A stretch of 64,000 bases of DNA from Labyrinthula sp. Ha (lineage: Eukaryota; Sar; Bigyra; Labyrinthulida; Labyrinthulaceae): NCBI GenBank assembly GCA_015227615.1, contig JAALGZ010000009.1, forward strand, positions 1,302,001-1,366,000, given 5' to 3'. The notes beneath the pieces are model-generated. The model searched no databases, had not been told where the DNA came from, and saw nothing but the letters and a program-made list of their open reading frames with translations. The position numbers were made by a program, and so were the translations under genes. Positions 34,893 through 44,699 of this stretch are shown here, one piece after another. Within the stretch, counting starts at the first letter, position 1, and each line of letters starts with the position of its first letter.

Positions 34893-35825
34893 ATGATAAG
34901 AAAAACAAAACATGTTCCTGAAGAAGAATCCGAAACTTTTCTAACCCCATCTCCAACAACAACCTTTCCAACTCCTAAACAAAAACTTTCCCCGATCACC
35001 TGTTTCAAAGTTGCTGGATGTTTTATGACATTGATTGTATTAGCCATAGTTTATGCCACATATTTTTCGTTTACAGCTCATCCTTCTTTATCTGGTTTCC
35101 CTTTAAATACTCTTCGTGTTCTTCTTCTTCTTTTCTTAACTTCTTATTTACAAATTATTCTTACAGATCCAGGTACAGTACCTGAAAAGTGGAACTCTTT
35201 AGTTGAAAACTCATCTGAAGCAAAAAAACATTTAATAAAAGATTATAAAACTGGTGTTTATAAACCTCCAAGAGCTATGTATTGTTCAATAACTGGAAGA
35301 GTTGTACTTAATTATGATCATTTTTGTCCTTGGGTTAATAATGCAGTTGGTTATTTTAATAGAAAATTTTTTTTATTATTTATTTTTTATGGTTTTCTTT
35401 GTTCTTCTTGGGCTGTTTATTGGTTATTTCCATATGGTGGATCTATTTTAGGATTTGGTGAAAAAATACATCATAAAAGAGAAAAGATGAATAGTTTATT
35501 TGGTGAACTTGGTATACCTGTTGTAACTTCTTTATCTTTTATATTTTGTTTATGTTTTAGTTTTGCTTTATTTTTTTTTGGTATTGTACATTTTTCTTTT
35601 GTATTAAATAATCAAACAAGTATGGAAACAAAAAGAAATAATATTTATAATATATCAAAAAAATATAATTGGGAAAGTGTATTCGGTAATAATAAAATAT
35701 ATTGGTTTTTACCTTTATATGGATATGGTCCAAAAGGTGATGGAGTTCATTGGTTAACTAAAGAAAATATTTGGGAAGGTATTGAATATGATAAACACTA
35801 TCAAAATATAGTAAAGTTTGTATAA
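34893..35825 (+). CDS. DHHC-family palmitoyltransferase with a degenerate Cys-rich domain
   Basis: The protein has 310 residues and four hydrophobic segments, at about residues 45-65, 68-90, 155-180 and 205-235. Family marks are TDPGTVP (the DPG motif) after the second helix, the cytosolic Cys-rich stretch, and TSMET (the TTxE motif) after the fourth helix, followed by YNISKKYNWESVFG. The catalytic site reads DHFC at about 142-145 followed by PWVNNAVG, with Phe in place of the second His. Most zinc-binding Cys/His of the Cys-rich domain are also missing (MYCSITGRVV where SHHCSxCxxCV is usual), but the acyl-accepting Cys is kept. A DHYC variant is known to work in yeast Akr1, so activity remains possible. 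The stop directly abuts the stop of the convergent RNB-fold gene. Confidence 0.85.
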   Translation: MIRKTKHVPEEESETFLTPSPTTTFPTPKQKLSPITCFKVAGCFMTLIVLAIVYATYFSFTAHPSLSGFPLNTLRVLLLLFLTSYLQIILTDPGTVPEKWNSLVENSSEAKKHLIKDYKTGVYKPPRAMYCSITGRVVLNYDHFCPWVNNAVGYFNRKFFLLFIFYGFLCSSWAVYWLFPYGGSILGFGEKIHHKREKMNSLFGELGIPVVTSLSFIFCLCFSFALFFFGIVHFSFVLNNQTSMETKRNNIYNISKKYNWESVFGNNKIYWFLPLYGYGPKGDGVHWLTKENIWEGIEYDKHYQNIVKFV

Positions 35826-38147
35826 TTAAATAACTTCTGCAACAAAACCAAGTTTTCTTTTTCTTTCTTTTCCACCACCATTAACTCTAAGTTTTACTTT
35901 AATTTTTTCACCTAAAGATAAATATGTATTTGTTCCTTTTGATAAACTAACAATATTATCTAAACTTTCAACATAAACTCCAGTTGATACTCTTATACCA
36001 GTAAAACTTTGTGTTGGATCTTTTCTTAAAGAAAGACATATATCTAAATTTTTTATATCTTGTTCAACTAAACGTTTTTTTTCATAAAAAGATTCTGAAC
36101 GTTCAGCTATATCTTCTAAATAACGTTTTTCTTCTTCTATTCTTTCTTCTTCCCATACATTTTCAGAAGGTGTATTTATTTGTGTATGATAATAATCTTC
36201 TTCTAATAAAGATATTAATTTTCTTTGATTTATTAAATCAACTAAATATTTCGAAGGTTGTGAACAAGGTACAATAGATGGAGCAAAATATTCATCTGGT
36301 AATAGTGAATATTTTATAGAGTGTAAACATACTAAATTCTTCAATAAAGCTTTTCTTCTTTTCTTTGTTAATTTTGATAAATGATGTGCAACTTTTCTCA
36401 TACGAATACTATTTGTATCTTTTGGTGATACAAGTAAAGGTTCAATATTTGTATATAGTAAAGTATTCAATTTATGTAAATTTGCTTCTTCAATACCAAA
36501 TAATTGTAAAAACTGATATGTAAAACTTTTCCTATCACTCAACTGCTTTGGTTTTTTTAAAATAGCATATATACAACGTTTCTTTCTTTCTTCAAGTACT
36601 TTTTTTGCACATAAGTTATAATAATATTTTACAAACTCCAAAACAATATCTTCTTTTCCATAACTTCCATAATTTAATTCTTCTTTTTTTTCTAATCTTT
36701 CTCTCCAATCAACCCATTCTTTTCTTTTATAAAACTCTTCAATCTTATCAAATACTAAATTTATTTCTTGCCCTGGAACTCCTCTTTCTAAAAACCTACT
36801 TTTTTCAAAACCATATCCTTCTTCGTTAAAATATAAACTTATCCAATCTCCAGTTATTCTACCAAGAAATCTTACACCAACTTTTCCAACTTCACCAACT
36901 GTTTCTTTTAACTCTTTTTCTAAATCACTTCCTTCTTCAATATATTTACTATAATCCACAACATGTATTCCTATTTTATTTTCTTTTTCACGTAAACTTA
37001 TTCCAATACCACCTTTATAATATATAACTTCTTTTTCTTCTTTGATAAACCATTGTTTTATATCAATAACTTCTTCAATTATACTTTCAGAATCTACGTC
37101 ATATCCTAAACATACATTTTTTATAACCAAATATTCAACTTTTTTTTCCCAAGCATCTCCTAATACTCCAATATATTTTCCTAAAGGAAATCTAAAGTTT
37201 TCATACCAAGTTTTTATACCACATACAATAACTTTATTTTTCCATTTTATAGGTTCTTTTATAAATTCTTGTGGAAGTTCTTCTCTTTGTACCATTAAAA
37301 AAGGTACTTTACTATCAATAGGTCTAAATTCAACTGTATTTTCACCTTTTGCTAAAGGTCCCCAAGATCCACCATATCTTGGTACAAGAAAACCAACCAA
37401 AGGTATATTAAACCAAGAAGTTATATTACGTAATTTGAACTTATTTCTATGAAACCAACTTAATATAGCAATAACTTTATATTCATTACCTTCTTGTATA
37501 ACAGCAACTAAATCTTTATCTAAAGCTCTATTTCTTGAATGTTCACCATAAAGTGGTAATATTTTGGAATCTAAAGTATGAATATTTGCAAGTGAACGTA
37601 TTGTTGGTGAAATATGTAATCTACCTATAAAAAGTTTTTGTGAAGAAAGAAGATGTGAAATTGATTCTTCTGTATAAAAAGGTTCAAAAGGTGTTATTTT
37701 AGAATTTTGTATTTGTTGTTGTTTTTTCGGTTCTGTCATATCTGCAAAATCTATTTCAATAGGTTTCTTTTTCTTTGGTGAAGGTGATGGAGAAGGTGAA
37801 GGAGGTGGTGAACTTGTATTATTAAATAAATTTTGTGGAAGAAGTGGATTTGGATCAAAAGAAGAATCAAATTCAGGTAAATCCATAGAAGAAAATAAAT
37901 TCTTGGAAGAATCAGGTTGTGTATTATTTGATATATTGATAAGTTGAGATATTAGATCTTTATGTGCTTTGGAAATATGTTGTTGTATTAATTTTGGAAG
38001 TGAGTTTTTGTGTTCGTTTAGCTGGTAAGTCAGATTATCGAGTTTTTGAGAGATAGTGCCAATGTTTTGATTGATGTTTTGAAGCTGCTGGGTGAGTAGG
38101 GTTAGTGTAGGGTCGGTTGTAGCTTGATAGAAATGGGGTGGTTGCAT
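35826..38147 (-). CDS. RNB-fold protein of the DIS3/SSD1 group, probably non-catalytic
   Basis: The protein has 773 residues from the ATG at 38147; the ORF remains open upstream to a GTG, which I do not accept as a start. The N-terminus to about 150 is a coiled-coil-like, then Pro/Ser-rich stretch. Cold-shock-like domains at about 170-330 include LPLYGEHSRNRALDKDLVAV, typical of the DIS3/SSD1 group. The RNB-like region follows at about 350-640 (IGIHVVDYSKYIEEGSDLEKEL), and an S1-type OB domain ends the protein. The catalytic Asp cluster expected just before IGIHVVDYS (DxDDA) is replaced by GGIGISL, and the SPIRRYxDxxxHRQL motif reads PSKYLVDLINQRKL. It therefore probably binds RNA without cutting it, as SSD1 does. 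Confidence 0.72.
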   Translation of the reverse strand: MQPPHFYQATTDPTLTLLTQQLQNINQNIGTISQKLDNLTYQLNEHKNSLPKLIQQHISKAHKDLISQLINISNNTQPDSSKNLFSSMDLPEFDSSFDPNPLLPQNLFNNTSSPPPSPSPSPSPKKKKPIEIDFADMTEPKKQQQIQNSKITPFEPFYTEESISHLLSSQKLFIGRLHISPTIRSLANIHTLDSKILPLYGEHSRNRALDKDLVAVIQEGNEYKVIAILSWFHRNKFKLRNITSWFNIPLVGFLVPRYGGSWGPLAKGENTVEFRPIDSKVPFLMVQREELPQEFIKEPIKWKNKVIVCGIKTWYENFRFPLGKYIGVLGDAWEKKVEYLVIKNVCLGYDVDSESIIEEVIDIKQWFIKEEKEVIYYKGGIGISLREKENKIGIHVVDYSKYIEEGSDLEKELKETVGEVGKVGVRFLGRITGDWISLYFNEEGYGFEKSRFLERGVPGQEINLVFDKIEEFYKRKEWVDWRERLEKKEELNYGSYGKEDIVLEFVKYYYNLCAKKVLEERKKRCIYAILKKPKQLSDRKSFTYQFLQLFGIEEANLHKLNTLLYTNIEPLLVSPKDTNSIRMRKVAHHLSKLTKKRRKALLKNLVCLHSIKYSLLPDEYFAPSIVPCSQPSKYLVDLINQRKLISLLEEDYYHTQINTPSENVWEEERIEEEKRYLEDIAERSESFYEKKRLVEQDIKNLDICLSLRKDPTQSFTGIRVSTGVYVESLDNIVSLSKGTNTYLSLGEKIKVKLRVNGGGKERKRKLGFVAEVI

Positions 38148-38181
38148 TATTATCTTTTGTTTGGTTTGCAGCTTATGATTT

Positions 38182-38199
38182 GATAACTGTGGTAATGTC
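38182..38199 (-). promoter_or_regulatory. Candidate core promoter motif upstream of the RNB-fold gene
   Basis: On the coding strand this reads GACATTACCACAGTTATC, about 35 bp before the ATG. It shares CATTACCACAGTTAT with the site before tepsin and GACATTACCACA with the site before the mitochondrial carrier. The agreement extends well beyond chance for sites at the same position in three genes. Confidence 0.5.
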
Positions 38200-41100
38200 A
38201 CACTGTGTCATCTATGAAGTTTAACATTTTTCTCAGCATGAATATAGAAATTCTCGTGTTGTTTTTATAGAGCAACTGGTTGTTAGCTTTTAATAAAGAA
38301 AATATATTAATATATTAGGTTTATATTACTAAATAGGGTTTATTCAGGTTAACAAAGCTTTAAAAGAGATTGATTTCTTGATCTTCGTACTCGGTGGTTA
38401 CATACCAAACATAGTACCTTCCTTTTAGAACTACGGGGAGTCCACACTAATTTGTATTGTTCTTATGCAAACAAAAAACTAGTATTTTACATTGTGGTTC
38501 AGATTATAATTCACTCATTCTCACATTAACATAAATAGTTTGAGTCTGGCATGAGCTCAACAAGTTAAAATCGTTCTCTTGTTGCCAGAACAACCTAAGA
38601 AGTCCAGTATTAAAAAGTTTGAGGTTAATATGATGTATAATAGATTTAATATCAATATTATGCATGTTATTTTCATCATATATGCCAATACATTAGGTGA
38701 CCTTGTCTCACTTAGGAAAATCACTCAACAGATTGTTAAGCCACAGAGTGCCGCTTCATAAACCTGCAAATGATTATTAACAAAAATGATAAGGCCTTCC
38801 CGTGTGCTAGATTCATTAGCCTTAAAATAAAAGGTAGGTATAAGTTGATAAAAATCTGTAGACCTTCATTAATGCCAATCTACGATCTAAAGTGAAGCAT
38901 GTCTTTCCCGTGACATGCACTGTTATTATCTGCGGTGTTCAGATACTGTAGACTACACAAATTTGCTTTCAAGTAACTATTTATCCTAAGATAGTAAATG
39001 GTTCGACCATATAATTCATGCAAAAATTTATAACCTCAATCTGGACTAAGAATAGTATCTTAGAAAGATCTTCATTAAGAAATGGAGAGCCCTCAAAACT
39101 TCTCAAACATTTCTCAAAGATTTTATCAAACTTTGCACATATGGCCATATGACCCATTCACTATATAGCCAAATATACCTCTAGCAACTTTTCTTAGTAA
39201 TAAAAGACTTTCAAATACAAGTCAGTTTCCACTAGCAGTGATATATCCCGAATCTAGTTTTCTTGTATAGCGGTACGAAAATTGAATACGAGTAAGCAGT
39301 AGTAACTAATTGGTTCCGAAGACGTTCCATGTGATAAATTAATTAGTGAGGGTGTTAGGAGTTCTGAGTAATCACTGAAATTAGGTGAAAATTTTCTCAG
39401 TTATTCTCACACATCGCAAAAGTTTTTAGATCTCAGTGAGAAATCATGCTGTACCACTAGTTTTGACCGATGTTGATACAGAATTCATGTAGATCAACAA
39501 TTGAAATTCCCGTAGAGAAAGGGAAATTTTGAAACATTAGACATAATGAATATTATTGTTATGGTAAAAATATTAAAATCGGTACTGGGTAGGTTTATCT
39601 AAATAGATTTTAGACCAAATTGGCTTTATACTCAGAAAAGGATGTCTATTGGTCGATTTCATTGAAGAATGTATGCATATTTAGAAAGCTTGAGCGTTAC
39701 ATTAGCACTTAGTTTATTCTAAATACTGCCTTATGTGATCACCAAACAAAATTTGTTGACTTATTTACTAACAACATATGTAATTGCGTAGATTTTTCCG
39801 ATTAATAGAAGTGTTTGTACTATGCTATGATGATTTTAACAGCATAAATACCTCATTTTGTGTCCTATTTATAAACTTAACATATGTTGTCCACAACTTT
39901 CGGGACTTCTGTCTAGAGCGACTGTTTTGTAGCAGCACCATTCATTTAGACATTTTATCTTTCAAGTTCCTGGGAGTAATGAAGAACATTTAGTATAGAA
40001 TGTGGTAACCAGCAACATAAGGATAGTCGTAAGCGACTGGTTTATCATTTTACGCTTAGAACATCCACAGAACAGTATTTAGAATGAGGCTTACTTGCTA
40101 GGTACGCTTAACCGAAAGTAGGTTCATCATTCTGGTAAATAGATTGAAACTCTACATATTCTAATTAAATTAAGTTGCTTTTCGAAGTTTGACAAATACT
40201 CTATCAAGGTTGGTTTGTCCACTGTCAGAGATGAGTACAGTAACGTTCTTATGTGGAGATGAATTTTCCTAGTTTGTAGGAGCTGGCTAGAATGAAGAAG
40301 GCAACCCAGAGTGAAACTATAAAAAAACACGGAGGGAAAGAACATCACTCAAGCCATTAACCTGGTGTGTTAGGAATCTTGCCTGTGATAGATTACAAAG
40401 CTGTCTTTGCCCTAGAAACTTTTCAGGAAGTTAGATCCCTGTATCGCTCATGACTAGGAGACTAAATTGATTAGAGTTATTAATCATCTCAAAATTCCTA
40501 TTTTCATTCGTATCATCAATAAGATACTTTGGATACTGATTCTTAGTAACTTGTTTTCACTTAAGTTTAGTTACCATTCAAAACCTTGGTCTCATGGCGT
40601 AGGGCGGCATTAGCGAGAAAATTGATTTTCCCACCTTATGAAGGCCTTAGTAGAAAAGATCACATAGTCTGCAAAATATCTGGAGCGGGTGGGCTGAAAC
40701 TATCCTATATAGTATTTCTTATGATGGTTATCATTGGTGTAACAAGGGAGTTGAGGTATTATTAGCAAAGTGGTCCAGGGCCTTGTGGTCTAATTAATTA
40801 TTGATAATTAATGATTATAAATGAGGAATCACAAAAGATGGGGATGTTTCTGAGCCTAGAGAGAACAATTATATGAAGAAAAAAAATTACAATAGATGTT
40901 CACTAAATCGTAAGTTTTCCCTTGTCACAGCTGAAATTCCCTACTTTATATACCAGGGTGACTGCGGACTTTCAGAAAACTTCTCTTGCGTGTAAACAGC
41001 AAAGAGCTGAAGCAGACGCTCATCTTCACCTGTAGCATACTGTCACTGCTCCTATTTAGCGCCTTGAAATATTAATGTCCTGCTATATTCGCGTACTCTA

Positions 41101-42020
41101 TAACTTGTTACTAATGAACTTCAAAAAATTATAGGGTGAAGATACATTGTTCACCTATGCAAGAGATCTTCAACCTCTAAATTACTCTCATAGATTCAAC
41201 CAACTCAACCAAAATACTTCAAAAGGAGAAGAAGTTACGCCTGGATGTATTCATTTTTGAATGGACGTAACGAGCTGTATTCTTTGGGTTCTAGCTCACA
41301 AGAGACATCTCTCAAGTACCTAATCTATGCAAGAAATCTATATTCTTCAGTTTTAGTAGCAGTCTTGGTCAATCAATTCCCATATAATGTCCTCCTACTA
41401 ATCGTTTTAGAGTCGTTTTAGAAGGGATAACCTCTCCAATAATATCTACCCCAGTATATGAAAAAAGAGAAAATCTTTGAGAAGTGTATTTCTTTTCTTT
41501 CAAGCTAAAAGCAAAGCTAACATACTTAAATGATCGAGCCAGGTAAAGTGCTGTTCAAGATCCTCCATGAAAAAACAACTACTACTTGCTAGAATAAAGT
41601 GACACATCTACATCATTGCGAGTAATATTTCCACAATAACGTAACAGTTTTGGTTAATTTCAATTTACATGGAAAATACTAAGCAGTTTACTAGACTCAA
41701 CTAACTCATGACCTTCAGTAAGGCTGTTTCTTCTCTTTTTATTTAGCCCTAGATTCTGCCAAATTAATCACACACTCGTTCTTTCTATTGGGCAGGAAAG
41801 AGTACAAATTTTGCTTCTACCTAGAAGAAAGGTGGTGATTAGCTCTAACATTGTTAATTAGCTTTTACTTATTTTCATGAGTCTCAATAGTATCAATATA
41901 TTGTGTTTCATCTATTCCAATATTACCAAATAAAACTCCTCTTCAAACAAAAAAAAAGGAAATATAGATTAAATTCCATTCTATCTTGTTAAAAATTAGT
42001 TTTCACAATAAAAACTCATC
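38200..42020. other. Gene-poor A+T-rich intergenic DNA
   Basis: About 3.8 kb with only short ORFs lacking recognisable domains on either strand. No tRNA or long repeat was found. Part of it (40.5-41.3 kb) is slightly richer in G+C and could be a decayed insertion. Confidence 0.55.
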
Positions 42021-43535
42021 TTACCCTTGCCAACTGTAATCTTTGTGTCTTACATATCCTCCAACTTTTTCTACAAGTTCATCAGCACTCTTTGGTCCTC
42101 TTGTTCCAAATCTATATGGAGTTGGTTCAACACTTCCACTTTCAATCTTCTCCAATAAAGGACTGCATATTTCCCACGCTCTAATTAACTCATCTTTTCT
42201 TACAAAGTTTTCTTGTTTTCCTCTAAGAACATCCAACATTAACCTAGTATATGCATCTGGAATATTAACTCCAGGATATCTTTTCTTAAAAGTCAAATCA
42301 ACTTCAGATTGAACAACTCCAGCATCTAATCCAGGACTTTTAAAGTTAGTTTTAACATAAACTGCTTCGTTTGGTTGAATTCTAAGAACAATTTCGTTTA
42401 AAGGAATTTCTTGTCCAAAACTTTCTTCTACACCAGGTGCAGGTTTAAGTTGTAATCTAACTTCACATCTTCTTTCATTTAAAGCTTTTCCAGCTTTCAT
42501 AATAAAAGGTACTCCATGCCATCTTCTATTATTAATATACATAACAGTAGCTGCATATGTAGGACAATTAGAACCTCTTGGTACAGTAGGATCATCTAAA
42601 TATCCAGGTTCAACACCATCACCAGTATATTGTCCAAGTACAGTATTATCTAATTTCCAAGGTTTTATAGTTCTTAATACTTTAACTTTTTCATCTCTTA
42701 TTAAATCACTTGCTTCTTCACCAGTTAATTTATATGGTGCTTCCATAGCAACAAGGGATAACACTTGCATTAAATGATTTTGCATAATATCTCTTATAAT
42801 ACCACTTTTATCAAAATATCCACCTCTTCCTTGTGTTCCTATATCTTCTTTAAAACTTATTATTACTGCTTGAACTCTTTCTGCATTCCATAAAGGTTCA
42901 AGCCAAGTATTACTAAATCTAAAAGGAATAAGACTTTGAACCATTTCTTTCCCAAGATAATGATCTATTCTATATATTAAATCTTCTGAAAATATATCTC
43001 CTAAATCTTTTGACATTTTTTTTGCAGATGCTGTATCATGTCCAAAAGGTTTTTCAATTATAACTCTATTAAATCCACTTTTTGTTAAACCAGAAGCTTT
43101 TATACTGGCACAAGATGGTAAAAAAGCAGAAGGTGGAAGTGCTAAATAAAATACTCTATTTTCTAAAGTAGGATTACCATGTAAATCTTTTAACTGAGTA
43201 GCAGACTGACTAAGTGAAAGATCTGAATTATATGCTTCTGTTTTATGATAAAGACATATATCTAAAAATCCAGGAATTTTTTCAGCTAATTTTGGATTTG
43301 AAGATGTTTTTTTTTCCAAAAAAGGTTTAAGTTGAGCATGAAAAGCGTCTTGAGAGAGATCTTTACGAGCATATCCGAGAATAATTGTATTCTTTGGAGG
43401 TAGGAGATCAGAAGCATATAAGTCAAAGAGAGCAGGATATGTTTTTTTCTTTGCTAGATCACCAGATGCTCCAAATACAATAATTGAAAGTGGTTGAGAA
43501 TGCCATTTTTCTGATTTTATTTGATCGAGTGACAT
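42021..43535 (-). CDS. Glucose-6-phosphate 1-dehydrogenase
   Basis: The protein has 504 residues, a normal length for the cytosolic enzyme. It oxidises glucose 6-phosphate to 6-phosphogluconolactone with NADP+, the first step of the oxidative pentose phosphate pathway. VFGASGDLAKKKTYPAL at about 20-36 is the NADP-binding fingerprint, IIEKPFGHD follows the Rossmann domain, and RIDHYLGKE at about 188-196 is the active-site signature with the catalytic His. The C-terminal domain is complete (GTRGPKSADELVEK). There is no targeting peptide, so it is cytosolic. The mitochondrial carrier gene lies 228 bp upstream on the same strand. Confidence 0.97.
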   Translation of the reverse strand: MSLDQIKSEKWHSQPLSIIVFGASGDLAKKKTYPALFDLYASDLLPPKNTIILGYARKDLSQDAFHAQLKPFLEKKTSSNPKLAEKIPGFLDICLYHKTEAYNSDLSLSQSATQLKDLHGNPTLENRVFYLALPPSAFLPSCASIKASGLTKSGFNRVIIEKPFGHDTASAKKMSKDLGDIFSEDLIYRIDHYLGKEMVQSLIPFRFSNTWLEPLWNAERVQAVIISFKEDIGTQGRGGYFDKSGIIRDIMQNHLMQVLSLVAMEAPYKLTGEEASDLIRDEKVKVLRTIKPWKLDNTVLGQYTGDGVEPGYLDDPTVPRGSNCPTYAATVMYINNRRWHGVPFIMKAGKALNERRCEVRLQLKPAPGVEESFGQEIPLNEIVLRIQPNEAVYVKTNFKSPGLDAGVVQSEVDLTFKKRYPGVNIPDAYTRLMLDVLRGKQENFVRKDELIRAWEICSPLLEKIESGSVEPTPYRFGTRGPKSADELVEKVGGYVRHKDYSWQG

Positions 43536-43763
43536 TTTTTTGTTTTCTTTTTTTTTTGTTAATGTTCGGTTTATTTTTCTGTTTTGTCCGTTTCCCCAAT
43601 ATCATTGATATTGAGAGTAGAATATAGGAGAAATGAATGGAAAATTTACTATTGATAGAATTATCCGATGTTATACGACGTAATATACAAAAGTGGGAAG
43701 AATGAAGAAATTTATTTTCTAACCAGGAAAAATTTTATTATTTAAAGAAAAAAAAGTTTTTAA

Positions 43764-44627
43764 CTAATCTGAATGAAGAAGTTTTAATAAAAATCTTTGC
43801 ATATAATCATAAGTAGGTAAAGTAACACAAGCAACTGGTATTGCTCTCATAAGTGTAAATCCAAGTCCTTTATAAAAACCTTTTATTCCTTCTTTAGTAT
43901 AAGTTTTATTAAAAAATTCTTTTGTATTTTTATATTTTATTTTTTTATAATCTGACATTAAATTACTTCTTGTTACATCAAAAGGAAAAGTAAATACCCA
44001 ACCACAAAATCCAGCTGAACTAGCTGCAAGTAATTTAACTCTCAAAGTATCTTTATGTTGTTTAAATGTTTCTGTTGTTGTATAATTTGCACTTAAATAA
44101 AAACCTCTACCAATAGATTGACATATCCAGTTTGCTAAAAAACCTCTATATAAACTATTACTTTTAAATAACTTTTTCATCCAATTTAAACTACTTTTCT
44201 TTTTTTGTGTTTGTTGAACAACTTTTAAATTTTCAAAAGGTGTTGAAATAAAAGCTATTGTTGAACCACTAATAATACCACCTAAATAAACACATAATAA
44301 ATTTTGTTTAAAAGATATATTCTTATTATTTTCTGGGTCTATATAAGATAATAAAGATAATCTTGCATTTTCATAGACTGAAAAATTTATTGCTGTAAAA
44401 AAGCCAACAGTTAATAAAGGTGCTGTAACTCCTCTATAAAGACGACGGAGTTTTATAAAAGGATTTGAAGTTGGTTTTAGAAGAGTTTGGTGTGGAGACT
44501 TTTTCGATTTGGTTTGAGTTAGAATTTTTAATGTATCGAATGGATATCCAACTAATGTACGTAAAACAGAAGCAGAAAAACCGGAAACAAAGCTTATTAG
44601 TCGAACACTTTCATCTCTACTTTGCAT
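43764..44627 (-). CDS. Mitochondrial carrier family (SLC25) transporter
   Basis: The protein has 287 residues in three tandem repeats of about 95, each starting with a carrier signature P-x-[DE]-x-x-[KR]: YPFDTLKI, TPFENLKV and FPFDVTRS. Gly-rich links (GIKGFYKGLGFTLMRAIP) follow in the third repeat, giving six membrane helices in the inner mitochondrial membrane. The pattern, with Glu in repeat 2 and Arg in repeat 3, is reminiscent of the carnitine/ornithine branch, but the substrate cannot be fixed. The stop is TAG. A CATTACCACA motif lies about 30 bp before the start. Confidence 0.9.
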   Translation of the reverse strand: MQSRDESVRLISFVSGFSASVLRTLVGYPFDTLKILTQTKSKKSPHQTLLKPTSNPFIKLRRLYRGVTAPLLTVGFFTAINFSVYENARLSLLSYIDPENNKNISFKQNLLCVYLGGIISGSTIAFISTPFENLKVVQQTQKKKSSLNWMKKLFKSNSLYRGFLANWICQSIGRGFYLSANYTTTETFKQHKDTLRVKLLAASSAGFCGWVFTFPFDVTRSNLMSDYKKIKYKNTKEFFNKTYTKEGIKGFYKGLGFTLMRAIPVACVTLPTYDYMQRFLLKLLHSD

Positions 44628-44650
44628 ATTTCGTGGATTGTTTTGTTCTT

Positions 44651-44669
44651 GTTCTGTTGTGGTAATGTC
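44651..44669 (-). promoter_or_regulatory. Candidate core promoter motif upstream of the mitochondrial carrier
   Basis: The coding strand reads GACATTACCACAACAGAAC. The first 12 bases are identical to the site before the RNB-fold gene. It starts about 40 bp and ends about 24 bp before the ATG. Confidence 0.5.
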
Positions 44670-44699
44670 ATACTGTGGTACCGGGAATAAAATTTTTAT

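Noticed and set aside
38148-38201. N-terminal extension of the RNB-fold protein from a GTG
   Set aside because: Eukaryotic nuclear genes start with ATG. The extension also covers the shared promoter-like motif, so the ATG at 38147 is preferred.
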